Below are positions 33,616 through 45,773 of a DNA stretch of 64,000 nt, piece after piece. The notes below the pieces were generated by a model. It did no database searches. It saw only the letters and a program-made list of their open reading frames with translations, and was not told the origin of the DNA. The position numbers were made by a program, and so were the translations under genes. Every line of letters begins with the position of its first letter. Positions within the stretch are counted from its first letter, which is position 1. The DNA is from Porodaedalea pini (Eukaryota; Basidiomycota; Agaricomycetes; Hymenochaetales; Hymenochaetaceae), in assembly GCA_002794775.1 (NCBI GenBank), contig NBAY01000069.1, forward strand, positions 1 through 64,000, read 5' to 3'.

Positions 33616-34350
33616 GATGGCTCAAAGCGGCAACATTGCAGATCATCACATGATGTCTGCACATGGGCACACATCCGTGAGCAGACCGCTCTGTAGGCTC
33701 AATCAACTCATTTCCCCTATGAAAAAAATTGTAAAAATATCACTAAAATCGCAAAAATTAGGGAAATTTTAATTTCATTAAATCATGCTCTTCTCTCAAA
33801 AATTTGATGGCTAAAAGTGGTAATTCCAAAGCAGCAGCATACAAATCATCTACAATCAATTTTATACTTTGAGCTCAAACAGCTCATTCCTCATATGAAA
33901 AAGTTAGGAAAAATGCTGAAAAAAATAAGTCAATTAGAAAAATATTCTGCTATCTTCTCCATGTGTATTATAAAATAAATTTCAATAGAAAATCAACCAA
34001 TTGATGGCTCAAAGCAGCAACATGCAGATCATCACATGATGTTTGCACATGCATATGGGCACACATCCGTGAGCAGACCGCTTTGTAGGCTCAATCAACT
34101 CATTTCCCCTATGAAAAAAATTGTAAAAAATATGAGAAATAATTTAATTAAATCATGCTCTTCTCTCAAAATTTTGATGGTTGAAAGTGGTAACTCCAAA
34201 GCAGCAGCTTGCAAATCATCTATAATCAATTTTATACTCCTCACATGAAAAAGTTAGGAAAAATGCTGAAAAAAATAAGTCAGTTAGAGAAATATTCTGC
34301 TATCTTCTCCATGTGTATTATAAAATAAATTTCAGTAGAAAATCAACCAA
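33616..34350 (+). repeat. Internal tandem duplication (period 387 bp) in Helitron A
   Basis: Unit 1 runs from 33616 to 34002 and unit 2 from 34003 to 34350. Both start GATGGCTCAAAGC. Copy B carries a single unit. Confidence 0.8.
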
Positions 34351-35111
34351 TAGGAGTCCATTGAGAGTTACTCTCAGAATATGTAAATCATTGGTCTAGC
34401 TCATGCCAGAGTATACATAGCACAACTCAGTATAAGTGCATATAAGCTTTGGATGAGCTGGGCAGTAAATAGAATGTGAAAAGGGCATGAACTGAACATA
34501 ATGTGCCAGACTCCATAGGTCTGGAGACTGCCACTGAGTCTCAGACTTGGACTCCTCATAATTGTGGTACAGCTACATAGTTGTGTTTCAGAGTTTGTGT
34601 CTTGGAATGTTGGACACTCAATACATCAGGGTCAAGTCATGATGTATAGGAAGTCAGCAACATGTTAAAAGTAGTGAGAATACTCTGGCAGGCCTACACC
34701 TATAGTCTTTTATGAATATAATATAAGGTGTCCTAACATAGTATCTATATTGTATAAATAATATCCTTTCTATTTTAAATGAAGACATGAGAAGCAGGTA
34801 TTATGCACTATGTCTCTCCATTGAAGGAGACTTATTCTATCTTCAAGTTCTCAACAACCTATATTGTACTTAGTGAGGTTTTGTTGTAAATAGAGTGTCA
34901 TACAATAAAAATTCAGGTTGCTTTCAAGCATGTGTATGTGAGATATATCATGTGAACTAAGATGAAGCATTGTTCTAAGAGCTTAGACTGATGGCCAGCA
35001 AGGAACTTTAAATAGGTATAGCTTTTAGGGTGAGAAATTACATTAATTAAATCTGTAGAACCAAAAAAACTCAGATTAAGCAATGCCTAAAAACTCGGAT
35101 TGATGGCCAGC

Positions 35112-35138
35112 GGAGTTCCCGGCGAAGCCGGGAACTCC
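35112..35138 (+). other. Helitron 3'-terminal hairpin
   Basis: This is a 12-bp perfect stem, GGAGTTCCCGGC with its complement, and the loop GAA. The same hairpin occurs in copy B at about 43100-43126. In Helitrons it marks the transposition stop. Confidence 0.85.
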
Positions 35139-35146
35139 AGGGCTGG

Positions 35147-35330
35147 TTGGCATATGCACACGCTAACGCAGTATTGGCACTACTGTACGTCATCTCGTCT
35201 AATGGCCCAAGCGCCAGTCCGTCGAAAATGTGCAGGCCTGGAATGAAATAGATGTAGGGAAGCCAGATGTCGTGTGAAAGGTTTTCGGGCTTCAGTACCA
35301 GATTATGAGCTCGATGTATAGTTCATTGCA
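35147..35330 (-). pseudogene. Displaced upstream piece of the copy 2 duplication
   Basis: This is the reverse complement of about 3160-3335 (the flank upstream of copy 3), cut off from the rest of copy 2 by the Helitron. It shows what the locus looked like before insertion. Confidence 0.7.
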
Positions 35331-35369
35331 TCTTCAACTTCATGAGACTACGACCACAGTGGTTATTTA

Positions 35370-36218
35370 CAGCCTTTTTCATAAGTCCTGCGACACATGC
35401 ATGTCACGTGAAATGAGCCGCGTCAGAGCCAAAGTGTCGAAAAATTAGAATGAATGCCTATTTTCTTTGTGAATTCTGCACAGTACCTGCTCATTAAGTA
35501 CTCAAAAAAAAGGCATGGTTCTCAGGAGAAGAAATATGTAAAATAGGGAGCAATAAATTGACTGTGTAGGTGGGTGGAGATCAAACAAGTGCAGCTGGTC
35601 TGTTCTCTCACCCATTTCTACTGAGATTCAAAAATTATGGCTCCCCTACATCTACCTATAAAATTCTTTCCTGTGTCTGTAAATTAAGTATATGACTATA
35701 CCAACATCTCCTGAAAGTTTGAAGCCAATCCATTCAGTATTCATGGTGCAGCAGCAAGATTTGTGTTCTACTCTGCAAGACCTGTTGTGAGAAAAGGAGG
35801 GTGGAAAGAGCTTGAAGTGGAACACAAATCTTGCTGCTGCACCATGAATACTGAATGGATTGGCTTCAAACTTTCAGGAGATGTTGGTATAGTCATATAC
35901 TTAATTTACAGACACAGGAAAGAATTTTATAGGTAGATGTAGGGGAGCCATAATTTTTGAATCTCAGTGGAAATGGGTGAGAGAACAGACCAGCTGCATT
36001 TGTTTGATCTCCACCCACCTACACAGTCAATTTATTGCTCCCTATTTTACATATTTCTTCTCCTGAGAACTGTGCCTTTTTTTTGAGTACTTAATGAGCA
36101 GGTACTGTGCAGAATTCACAAAGAAAATAGGCATTCATTCTAATTTTTCGACACTTTGGCTCTGACGCGGCTCATTTCACGTGACATGCACGTGTCGCAG
36201 GACTTATGAAAAAGGCTG
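35370..36218. mobile_element. Palindromic TA-flanked element (MITE/foldback), copy A
   Basis: This 849-bp element begins CAGCCTTTTTCATAAGTCC and ends with its inverse, flanked by TA on both sides (35368-35369, 36219-36220). The two arms, each about 400 bp, are almost perfectly complementary around a spacer of about 50 bp near 35770-35820. The TA target duplication and the inverted termini fit a Tc1/mariner-type non-autonomous element. No coding capacity. Confidence 0.82.
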
Positions 36219-36220
36219 TA

Positions 36221-37397
36221 GACCCAATTCAGCTACTTCCTCGGGCGCTCCTTTATGCACAAAATTAGTGAACGGTCATCGCCGGGATTTACCATACATA
36301 TACCAGAAAGATTCGTAAATACTAAATACTCACTGGCATAGGAAGGTTTAAATTCTAGGACTTGAACTTGAAGTAATGTCAAGTAGATAATGAATGCCTA
36401 TCCTCTGAGGCAATAAAGTTGCGACAACTTGTGCAAGCACGAGTTTAGCGAGACGCGATGTTTATTTGCGTCCTCTTGACCGGCAGCTCGGCATGGAGAG
36501 TAAATCACCATTCGGAGTTTGGAAATCAAAATGTAAAATTACATTTTTGTCACTATGCAGCGCCCTTGCTCTAAGATCTGGTTTCCTCTATACTTACCGT
36601 AACCTACGCCTCTTTCAGAATAGTATTTTCGGGGAAGAATGTGCGCTCGATGCCGTTTATTCAAAGAAGATCGCGAGTCGTTTGCGTGTTTGCTTTGGTG
36701 AACAACGACTTGCCGTTCAGGAATGGTTTTCTCGGGTTCCAATGACCTCAAAAGAAAACGTATCTTCACTCGCATTTCGCACTCATGCGCGCTGACCCTG
36801 AACAAGCCTCATTCTGCACTGAGCGTGTTTCTTTTGTATCTCATTGGTAGACTGTACCTTCTCTACTCGAGAAGTCCTGCAATGTTTGTAGCACGCAAGC
36901 CGCAGGATACTGTCTAAAGGGATGCAGAGAAGGCAAGCCTTGTCAATACAGCTCGAGCGATTAGCCTCTCAGACTTTACCAGACAGAAAACAAGCCAACC
37001 TTAAGCTCACTAACTCCATCAATATGTGTGGATTTATCACGCAAGTACTTTTGTCCTCAATTCATCTTCTCCTGGCGCTCGCGCTGGACTGCATGTAGTA
37101 CATGGACAATATTCTGCAATTGAGCCCCCCAAAGATACAGACAGAATAAATGCATTTGCTACACTTTCGACTTGACGTATGATCAGAGTTTCATTGAATA
37201 CCCTATGAATAATTGACACCATTTGATAATTGCCAGTGACGGAAGCTGAATACCCATTTAACTTCCCCCCCTCTTCCCTTCTCTCTTTCCTGACGTCGTA
37301 AAAGAACTCTGCAGGACGCACATGTTATAATAGTATAGAAGGATAATGTGAGCAAGTGCGCCTCATGGCAGCAACATTGAAGTCCACCAGACTCACC
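36221..37397. other. Intergenic, no clear gene
   Basis: An open frame at 36466-36795 shows no recognisable motif. The rest is non-coding by eye. Confidence 0.4.
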
Positions 37398-38388
37398 TCA
37401 ACAAAATTCCTCCTCTCTCCTCCTACCGGCTAAAGCCTCGAAATGCTCCTCAGGCATTGGATAATCTTCCATCGCACCGAGGTAATAGACGTTGAATCGT
37501 TCCTTGTCGCGCGCTACCTCATATCTCATCGCCCCCTCGCTTTCGACGCACGGCACGTGGCGATCCTTTCGCTTGCTTTGAGTCTGGAAATGCTTGTTGA
37601 ATTTTTCGACCCGATTGAATGAACTATGGCAGATCGGACAGAAGTAGACGTCTGGGTAGTGTGAAGAGACATGACGCAGGAGCACAAATTGTTTCGAAGT
37701 GCGGAAAGCGCAACCCGAAAACGTGCATTCTTTGGTGCCCTTGGACGAGTGCTGCATAAAGAGGATGTCATGAATCAATAACACCGCGCAGAGAGCTCAG
37801 AACGAGCGAGATCCACAGAAAACTGAGAGAAACTTGAGAAAATAGTCTGACTACCTTGGCCGATATGATTGATTTCTTTTCTCTCTTCTACACGACGGAA
37901 TACATTTGTAAATATTTCGCTAAGAGAATCAGGTGAAATGGGGACTGACGAAGCGTCGTAGCAATGTTTTCTTCAAGCGCATAGCCTTTTCCCTCAGCTC
38001 TTCGATGAGCTCTTCCTCGCTCGCGATAAGCTCTTCGTCTTGATCGAGTTCCGGATGGTCCTCGTTAGGAGCATGCTGAAGCTTGGGATCGATCGTGTAA
38101 GCTGTGACTGTTTTTTCTTCCTCGATCTTGCTCTCGGGAAAGTTCTCGACAGGAACAGAAGTGTGATGGGTGGTTTGTACCATTGCATTGCATTGATTTC
38201 CTAGGCTGTGGGGAGCAAAAAAATTGATTTGCGACAGCGGAGCAGGCTGAGATGGCTGAATCATCTGCATATATGCACGCGGCAAGGGCGAGATTAGATT
38301 ACACTTGATACCATGAAAGATCAAGATCGTGTCCTACAGAGTAGGCCATCATCGCTTGGAAGATATGGCTGGCGATGAATGCGTTCAT
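37398..38388 (-). CDS. C2H2 zinc-finger protein
   Basis: Three exons (38305-38388, 37950-38264, 37398-37751) give 250 residues. The last exon holds two C2H2-like units: CTFSGC...LLRHVSSH, followed by YFCPICHSSFNRVEKFNKHFQ, then HVPC. The N-terminal half is acidic (EELIASEEELIEEL), with a possible short coiled coil before the fingers. It may bind nucleic acid as a transcription regulator. The start Met (MNAFIASH) is the best one in frame with a good donor after SWYQ, but an upstream exon is possible. Confidence 0.65.
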
Positions 38389-39029
38389 ATTGATCGGCAG
38401 AGGCATAGCTGACATCTTGGGGGCGAGACAGAGATTGCACGATCGATAGCAAAGAAACTCGAAAGAGAGTTAGGAGAAGGGGCCTCGTTCGTGAGATAAA
38501 ATTTGCAATCTTGAAGTAAGGGAATATATTTGGAAGAGATATGAAGTTGAACCATAGCAAAAATAAGTTGTTAGTTCTTGTTGAGGACTCGTATGACGTC
38601 GAAGCGGTGCAAGTCCTTCGATAGAGTACTAGTGATCAGGACCTTTTTCTCTTCGTTAAAGAACATAGTGAACTGCAAATATTGTCGACCTTGGGGTTTG
38701 AGAAGTGAATTGCGAAGAGTACTAGTGTTATTTGTGGTGGTGGTACGAATTCAAGCCGCGTCGCGCTGTCCGCAGACAAGACACGCTACTTATGCTGCTG
38801 CAGTTAGCAGAATCCAAGGTGGTGAAGAGCAGAACATTTTAACATTGTAGAGATCTGCAAAGTCATGGTTGAAGACGATGGGGCGGATAAATCTGCCCTA
38901 GGTGAAAAAGGGGGCAATGAGGCGGTGTTGATGACTACTCTGGGCACTGTGCCGGGTACACGCAGCAGCGGCTTTCTCGCTTTCTCGCATCTTGGACACC
39001 AACAGCCACGACACCGACGACAAAAAGCA

Positions 39030-40109
39030 ATGCATTCGGACTCGAGATCCTCAGCGCTGTTAGCGCACGTCGTATCCCAGACTCAGTCCAACATCGACTT
39101 CCTCGTCTCGCAAAACTACCTCCTCGCATCCGACGCAGCCGGCATTCTCTCCAAGCTTGCGAGTCTTGAAGCCGACTCTGATGAGTCCCAGCCACGTAGC
39201 CCTGTACTGTCTGTTGCAGAGCGCATGCGTCACTTGTCCACTGTGGATCGAGAATCGGGCGTGCTCGACCGCGCGCCGTCGCCGCCAAAAGCAGTGATTG
39301 CGACACGGAGAGTCGTCCCTCCCCCTCTGCCTCCGTCTGTTCCACGTGTTCCACGAGCGAAGGCGCTATGGGATTACAATGAGAATGGCTCGGTATGTAC
39401 TTAATTATTTCAGTACCAACCGGACAAACTTATGTCTGTGGATATTTTCAGGACCCGAATGACCTGTCTTTCCGCTCGGGCGACATCATTGAACTCATCA
39501 GCGAAACTAACCCGGACTGGTGGACTGGAAGGCTCAACGGCCGTCAGGGTCTTTTCCCCTCTAACTACGTCGAGAAACTTCCTTCTCCAGCCGACAACCG
39601 ACCGCCCGCCTCTCCGGGGCGTGCACCTATCCCTGTCCCAGAGCCAATAGGTGCAATGTTCGGACAGCCCCCGCTCTTGCACTCGTCAGGTTACACTTCA
39701 CCCCCGCCGCCCACACACATGTCGTTCCCCAACTCTGGACCGTACAACTCGCCGCCGCCGCCGCCATGGCAGGCGCAGCCTTACGGATACGGCGGTGAAA
39801 AGCAGCAGCAGGTATACGCGCCACCCCCGCCTCCTCCGCAGCAGGTACAAGCACCGGAACCAGAGAAGAAGAAGAACAAATTTGGTGGGCTTGGGAATAC
39901 GGTTAGTCAATTGTGTTTCTCTTGCTATGAAGTGGGGGCTGAGCTTGATGTTTGTCTACGAAATATCTACAGATGGCAAACTCCGCTGCGGGAGGCGTCG
40001 GGTTTGGTGCTGGTGCGCATATCTCACTTTGCAAATACTGCAGCATAATCTCATCGGCTCTTGTGCAGGTGCTGCTATCGGTAGTGGTATCATCAACTCC
40101 ATATTCTGA
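39030..40109 (+). CDS. Lsb1/Pin3-like SH3-domain protein
   Basis: Four exons (39030-39392, 39452-39901, 39973-40012, 40069-40109) give 297 residues. An N-terminal helical region (LAHVVSQTQSNIDFLVSQ) is followed by an SH3 domain split by intron 1: AKALWDYNENG, then LSFRSGDIIELI, NPDWWTGRLNG and GLFPSNYVEKL. A Pro-rich region with PPPPP runs comes next. The Gly/Ala-rich C-terminus, MANSAAGGVGFGAG...GSGIINSIF, is typical of Lsb1/Pin3/Csh3 proteins, which bind Las17/WASP at cortical actin patches. It is divergent from the C2H2 gene. Confidence 0.85.
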
Positions 40110-40529
40110 GTTCAAACAGAGTCCAGCTACCTCTTTCACATCAAATTCCAAAACATTGTTTACTTTTACGCCTTGACCTGGATTCATTTCTATGCCTCGC
40201 ATTTTCTCTATACTCGGACCACGGTATCGTTAGGGCTGCTTTGTATTATAATCACAGACCGAGAAGGAATGGGACTTGATATCTATGTCTTCGGTTTCAG
40301 TCGTAAAGCCGACGTTGAGCTGCTAGACCTTGCATGCACCATCTATCGATAAATTTCGTCCATGCCGGTGAGAGTTCCGGAATGTAGGTCATAACATGCG
40401 ATAAATGTATTAGGATAGCGTGCAGCAAGTAATAATACTCTAGCAACCAAAACGAACAGACTTCAGTTCAAATAAATTCAAGCCAGACCAGCAATTTACT
40501 CACAAATAATTTCTAAAATCCTGGAGTAT

Positions 40530-41534
40530 CTAGCGCCGTCTAGAGCGAGCGGCCTCCACACCGACGGCCGTCGCTGCCCCGCCGGGCGCGTTCCATCCAA
40601 AGAAGCGGCTCGCCATATTTCGCGCGAAGATCTCGCCGAAACCCAGCATGACGCCATTGACGAAGGGAAGGAGCAGGTTGATCGAAAGAGACGAGATGAG
40701 AGCAATAATGCGCGCGCGCGCGGAGAGACGGCTGTCAAATACCGAGAGCGTCGCTGACGGAAGCGCGTCAGCGGCCGCGGCAGCCTTTTCTAAAGAGGAT
40801 TTTTCTTTCGACCTGTCTTTCTTTGTCGACTTTGAGCCGGACTTCGAAGCGTGGTCTGAGGGCGCGCTGTCGGATTGCTCAGGAAAGGAAAGGGATGGAA
40901 AGGAGGACTCCATAGATGGGACGTCCTCAATTTCTTCCCAACGCTGGCTATGCTCGAGCGTCGCAGTTGTATGGGGAGAAGTATGTGTAGATGCCTGTAG
41001 AACATTGAGTAATTAACACGAGGTCATCGCTAGGCGTACACACCTCCACGTGTCGCGAGCCTGACGGCTCACCAGAGACTACATCTCTAACGTCTGCCGG
41101 ACTCGGAGAGCCAGGGTAGCCAGACAGAGAGTTAGGCGGTCCAGTGAGTGGCTTTCCTGATTCGAGCTTCTCCCAAGTCTCGCCCGACGCTGCACGTTCA
41201 GCTGCTATACGCCCGCGCCGTTCTTCCGCCTCTCTGCGCTGTACCGCCGACTGTTCTCGCCAGCTCTGCTCAACCACAGCGCGCTCTTCCTCGTACTTGT
41301 CCTTCTCTTCTTGCGAAACTAGAGGTGCCGAGGCTTCGGTAGGCGCTTGTGCAGCTGTAGGCGCAGAGTCCGACTCGGACTTTGGACTAGGAGGCGCGGG
41401 TGCAATGGAAATGGGCGTGAACGCCGACGACAAAGCGGACTGAGGATAGATAGACATGTTGAGTTGAGATTCATGTTGGATTCAAAGATGGCGCGTACCT
41501 TCAATAGTTCTTCTGCACTTTGCGCGTCGGACAT
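40530..41534 (-). CDS. Mim1-like mitochondrial outer-membrane import protein
   Basis: Three exons (41499-41534, 41044-41439, 40530-40994) give 298 residues. The last 80 residues hold the conserved part: SARARIIALISSLSINLLLPFVNGVMLGFGEIFA, then a short basic tail. The LPFVNGVMLGFGE motif resembles Mim1/Tom13, which inserts alpha-helical outer-membrane proteins and helps TOM assembly. The N-terminal 200 residues form a charged extension with a probable coiled coil (about residues 50-95), which makes this protein much longer than the yeast one. The 12-codon first exon is supported by a good donor. Confidence 0.65.
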
Positions 41535-43091
41535 GGTGGTAGCAGCCTGAAAGGACACGCTCGCGTGTTTTACGTGTCTTCTTCGATTTCTCTATGCGGA
41601 TGGCATCATCGGCTCGGCATGGCCGCCTACGTCCACGTTGTATTTCCATTTTTCAAGCTCTCCTCGCATGAAACTGCTAAGAGCTCATAGCAGAAATATC
41701 CGGAGGTAACTTAGAACTGCGGTCACTCGCGACTAGTCGTGCAGCTCTTGCCTTAATTCAGAAAATGCTGTCGGTTCTGAACCGCCTCATTGAGCTCTTG
41801 CTACATTGGAATTCCTTGGTCCTATACGACTGTGCCGATTCTGTCAAGCGAGTAATCCCGTTATAGTGCCTTTGGAACGTTCTGATATTTATTGATGCAG
41901 TGATATGAAACTCCGGGATGTTACCTCTTATCCGACATGTTCAACGAACCGTTCACTCAGGCTGACATATTACCGCGATGCCCTTTCTCCAGAGCTGTCC
42001 GCTGCTTCCGTTCATGAGTACCAAGGAGTTACAGCACACCTAGAATCTACAAGGTCTCGAAAAACTATTACAGAAAAGACACCACGTCCAATGGAAGCTT
42101 GGAGGGCGTACCCGCGGGTAGTTTACTCCTATCTGAAGCTATTCAAAACTGTGGGCCGTCTCGTTATTCGTCGGTACTCTTGCAAGGACATCTGAATTAG
42201 AGCTTATTGCTGCGCCTCTCGACGAATACGAAGCTCAAGCGTTCTCCTGCAGGCTTCAAACTAATTGCAATGATCGCTCCGCTAGCATAATTTCAAGGCA
42301 TACAAGCCAACCATTTTGAAAATATGCGAAGAGACTAGCGTGTAGACTTGCTATGTGCATCTCATTACGGTAGTGACTACCTTCATGATCACGACTCCCT
42401 GTCTGAAAGGCGCCATTTTTCAAACCATGTACCTATACTCAAAGGATAAGTCTCGGGCCCCTGAAAGACCTATGCTTTGTCCATTATAACATCTCGCACG
42501 ATTGATATTCTGCCATGGCTCTGCTCAGCTTCATATCATAATATTGCGAGCTACGCTCCCTCACTCGTTTCATCTCTAGACCCTGGCCTTCGATATGTTT
42601 CTGCAACAATCAATCACAGATGTTTACCATTCTAGGTTTGTCGTTGTGCGCACAGGCCTACAGATCTATATGTCGTCAATTGGGTCTCAAGGTTTAGGTC
42701 TTTCGGCATCACGAATACTGCTCCTCGTTTATCGTAATGTCTCACATGCATATGTATATGGTACTGCTCAGCTTTTTTATTTTTGGTTCTTGTATGGTCC
42801 TACGTTCTCACCATGTTAATCCAATCTCATACTGTACCCCTTACAATATAGCTGGGGCGTAGGCTTCAAGGTCAACAGATATGTGTAGGGCGAGCGACTC
42901 TCGTCATATCACTGCCCGTTAATTCGTTCACCGCTGTGCACACAAAACAGACGGTGCAACAGCGACTCGCGCGGTGGGAAAAAATATCTTCTAGGCTTTG
43001 TCATCAGCCGTGTTCGTATCCCTTTTGGCCTGAGTTTGATACCTGTGATTACTAATCGTCGTGAGAATTTGACTTTTATTATTTGACTGGA
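41535..43091. other. Intergenic, no gene seen
   Basis: Scattered short frames show no motifs. The pre-insertion sequence for Helitron B can be read across 43091/45958. Confidence 0.45.
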
Positions 43092-43387
43092 CCAGCCCTG
43101 GAGTTCCCGGCTTCGCCGGGAACTCCACTGGCCATCAATCCGAGTTTTTTAGGCATTGCTTAATCTGAGTTTTTTTGTTTCTTCAGATTTAATTAATGCA
43201 ATTTCTCACTCTAAAAGCTATACCTATTTAAAGTTCCTTGCTGGCCATCAGTCTAAGCTCTTAGAACAATGCTTCATCTTAGTTCACATGATTCTTCAAT
43301 TGCAAAACTATATATCTCACATACACATGCTTGAAAGCAATCTGAATTTTTATTGTATGACACTCTATTTACAACAAAAGCTCACTA

Positions 43388-44237
43388 CAGCCATTTTCAT
43401 AAGTCCTGCGACACGTGCATGTCACGTGAAGTGAGCCGCATCAGAGCCAAAATGTCGAAAAATTAGAATGAATGCCTATTTTCTCTGTAAATTCTGCACA
43501 GTACCCGCTCATTAAGTACTAAAAAAAAAGGCATGGTTCTCAGGAGCAGAAATATGTAAAATAGGGAGCAATAAATTGACTGTGTAGGCGGGTGGAGATC
43601 AAACAAGTGCAGCTGGTCTGTTCTCTCACCCATTTCCACTGAGATTCAAAAATTATGGCTCCCCTACATCTACCTATAAAATTCTTTCCTGTGACTGTAA
43701 ATTAAGTATATGACTATACCAACATCTCCTGCAAGTTTGAAGCCAATCCATTCAGTATTCATGGTGCAGCAGCAAGATTTGTGTTCCACTTCAAGCTCTT
43801 TCCACCCTCCTTTTCTCACAACAGGTCTTGCAGAGTAGAACACAAATCTTGCTGCTGGACCATGAATACTGAATGGATTGGCTTCAAACTTGCAGGAGAT
43901 GTTGGTATAGTCATATACTTAATTTACAGTCACAGGAAAGAATTTTATAGGTAGATGTAGGGGAGCCATAATTTTTGAATCTCAGTGGAAATGGGTGAGA
44001 GAACAGACCAGCTGCACTTGTTTGATCTCCACCCGCCTACACAGTCAATTTATTGCTCCCTATTTTACTTATTTCTTCTCCTGAGAACTGTGCCTTTTTT
44101 TTTTAGTACTTAATGAGCAGGTACTGTGCAGAATTCACAGAGAAAATAGGCATTCATTCTAATTCTTCGACACTTTGGCTCTGATGCGGCTCACTTCACG
44201 TGACATGCACATGTCGCAGGACTTATGAAAATGGCTG
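43388..44237. mobile_element. Palindromic TA-flanked element, copy B, nested in Helitron B
   Basis: This 850-bp element is flanked by TA (43386-43387, 44238-44239). Copy A of the Helitron supplies the empty site (CTCAC-TA-AGTACA in this orientation), proving the insertion and its 2-bp target duplication. The arms match copy A of the element closely, but the central spacer is in the opposite orientation. Confidence 0.87.
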
Positions 44238-45092
44238 TAAGTACAATATTGGTTGTTGAGAACTTGAAGATAGAATTAGTCTCCTTCAATGGAAAGACAT
44301 AGTGCATAATACCTGCTTCTCATATCTTCATTTAAAATAGAAAGGATATTCTTTATACAATATAGATACTATGTTAGGACACCTTATATTATATTCATAA
44401 AAGACTATAGGTGTAGGCCTGCTAGAGTATTCTCACTATTTCTAACATGTTGCTGACTTCCCATACATCATGACTTGACTCTGATGTATTGAGTGTCTGA
44501 CATTCCAAGACACAAACTCTGAAACACAATCATGTAGCTGTATCACAATTATGAGGAGTCCAAGTCTGAGACTCAGTGGCAGTCTCCAGACCTTTGGAGT
44601 CTGGCACATTATGTTCAGTTCATGCCCTTTTCACATTCTATTCACTGCCCAGATCATCCAAAGCTTATATGCACTTATACTGAGTTGTGCTATGTATACT
44701 CTGGCATGAGCCAGACCAATGATTTACATATTCTGAGAGTAACTCTCAATGGACTCCTATTGGATGATTTTCTACTGAAATTTATTTTATAATACACGTG
44801 GAGAAGATAGCAGAATATTTTTCTAACTGACTTTTTTTTTTCAGCATTTTTCCTAACTTTTTCATGTGAGGAGTATAAAATTGATTGTAGATGATTTGCA
44901 TGCTGCTGCTTTGGAGTTACCACTTTTAGCCATCAAAGTTTTGAGAGAAGAGCATGATTTAATTAAATTATTTTTCCCCTGATTTTTTCGAATTTCTTTC
45001 ATATTTTTTACAATTTTTTTCATAGAGGAAATGAGTTGATTGAGCCTACAGAGCGGTCTGCTCATGGATGTGTGCCCATGTGCAAACATCAT

Positions 45093-45773
45093 CCCCACCG
45101 TGGGAAAGTCGCACTGAGACCTTGCCCCGTCCACGACGTGCGATCCCTCCATGCATCCTCATAGAACCGCCCTCCGTTTTAACCGTGTCCTTGATCGCAT
45201 CGTATCCGCGGTCTTGGATCTCAGATCGTCCCTGGCGTCGCCAATGTGCCGCCCGTTAACCCTTTATCGTGCCTTGCCCTGTCGCCGACGCCATAGCCGT
45301 CGCCGGGCAGGCAATATACGTACATCGCCTCCCATCGCGCCTCTTGCCGCAGTTGGGAACCCGTCCATCGCTAGTTCGCCGACCCCATCGGTCGACATCA
45401 TCACCGAAACCCCCGCATCGACCGACCCCTATCTCGAATATGCCCTACAGTCTTTACGCGACCTCAGTTACGTTATGAACAATAATCTCCCACATCTCCC
45501 TCCACGGCCACTACCGTCCCGCCGTCATGTTGCTGGCAGACGTCTTAACCCTCATGCCCACCCCTTCACCCCTAACACCCCTACCACGGGCCCTCCCCCA
45601 CTTCGTACACCAGCCAACCCACACGAGAATTCTGTAGAGTACTGGTTATCATTCCCTGATTCACGCCTTGACATGGGCCATTACTCGTACTAGTCCTTTT
45701 CTTTTGTTTCGATTTCTGTGCAGCACGACAGCTGTTTTCTGGGAGTGTGTCGTAGGGTAGCAGCCATTATAAA
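45093..45773. mobile_element. 681-bp insertion with 11-bp target-site duplication
   Basis: GCAAACATCAT occurs at 45082-45092 and again at 45774-45784, flanking 681 bp that are absent from Helitron copy A. There are no terminal inverted repeats and no poly-A tail. The segment is GC- and CpG-rich, unlike its host. It carries an open frame (45151-45693 plus, 180 codons) with a Pro-rich C-terminal half and no recognised domain. It is possibly a truncated or non-autonomous retroelement. Confidence 0.75.

Larger units (their letters stand above)
33475..35146 (+). mobile_element. Non-autonomous Helitron, copy A
   Basis: The element starts TCTTAATATACAAACG and ends CTGG. Near the 3' end is a perfect 12-bp stem with a 3-nt loop (35112-35123 pairing with 35127-35138), four bases before CTGG. 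The flanks are A on the left (33474) and T on the right (35147). The related sequence at 3310-3335 gives the empty site: removing the element rejoins it exactly between A and T, with no target duplication. These are the hallmarks of Helitrons (5' TC, 3' hairpin plus CTRR, insertion at AT). No Rep/helicase gene is present in 1672 bp. The interior is AT-rich and nearly free of CpG. Confidence 0.88.
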
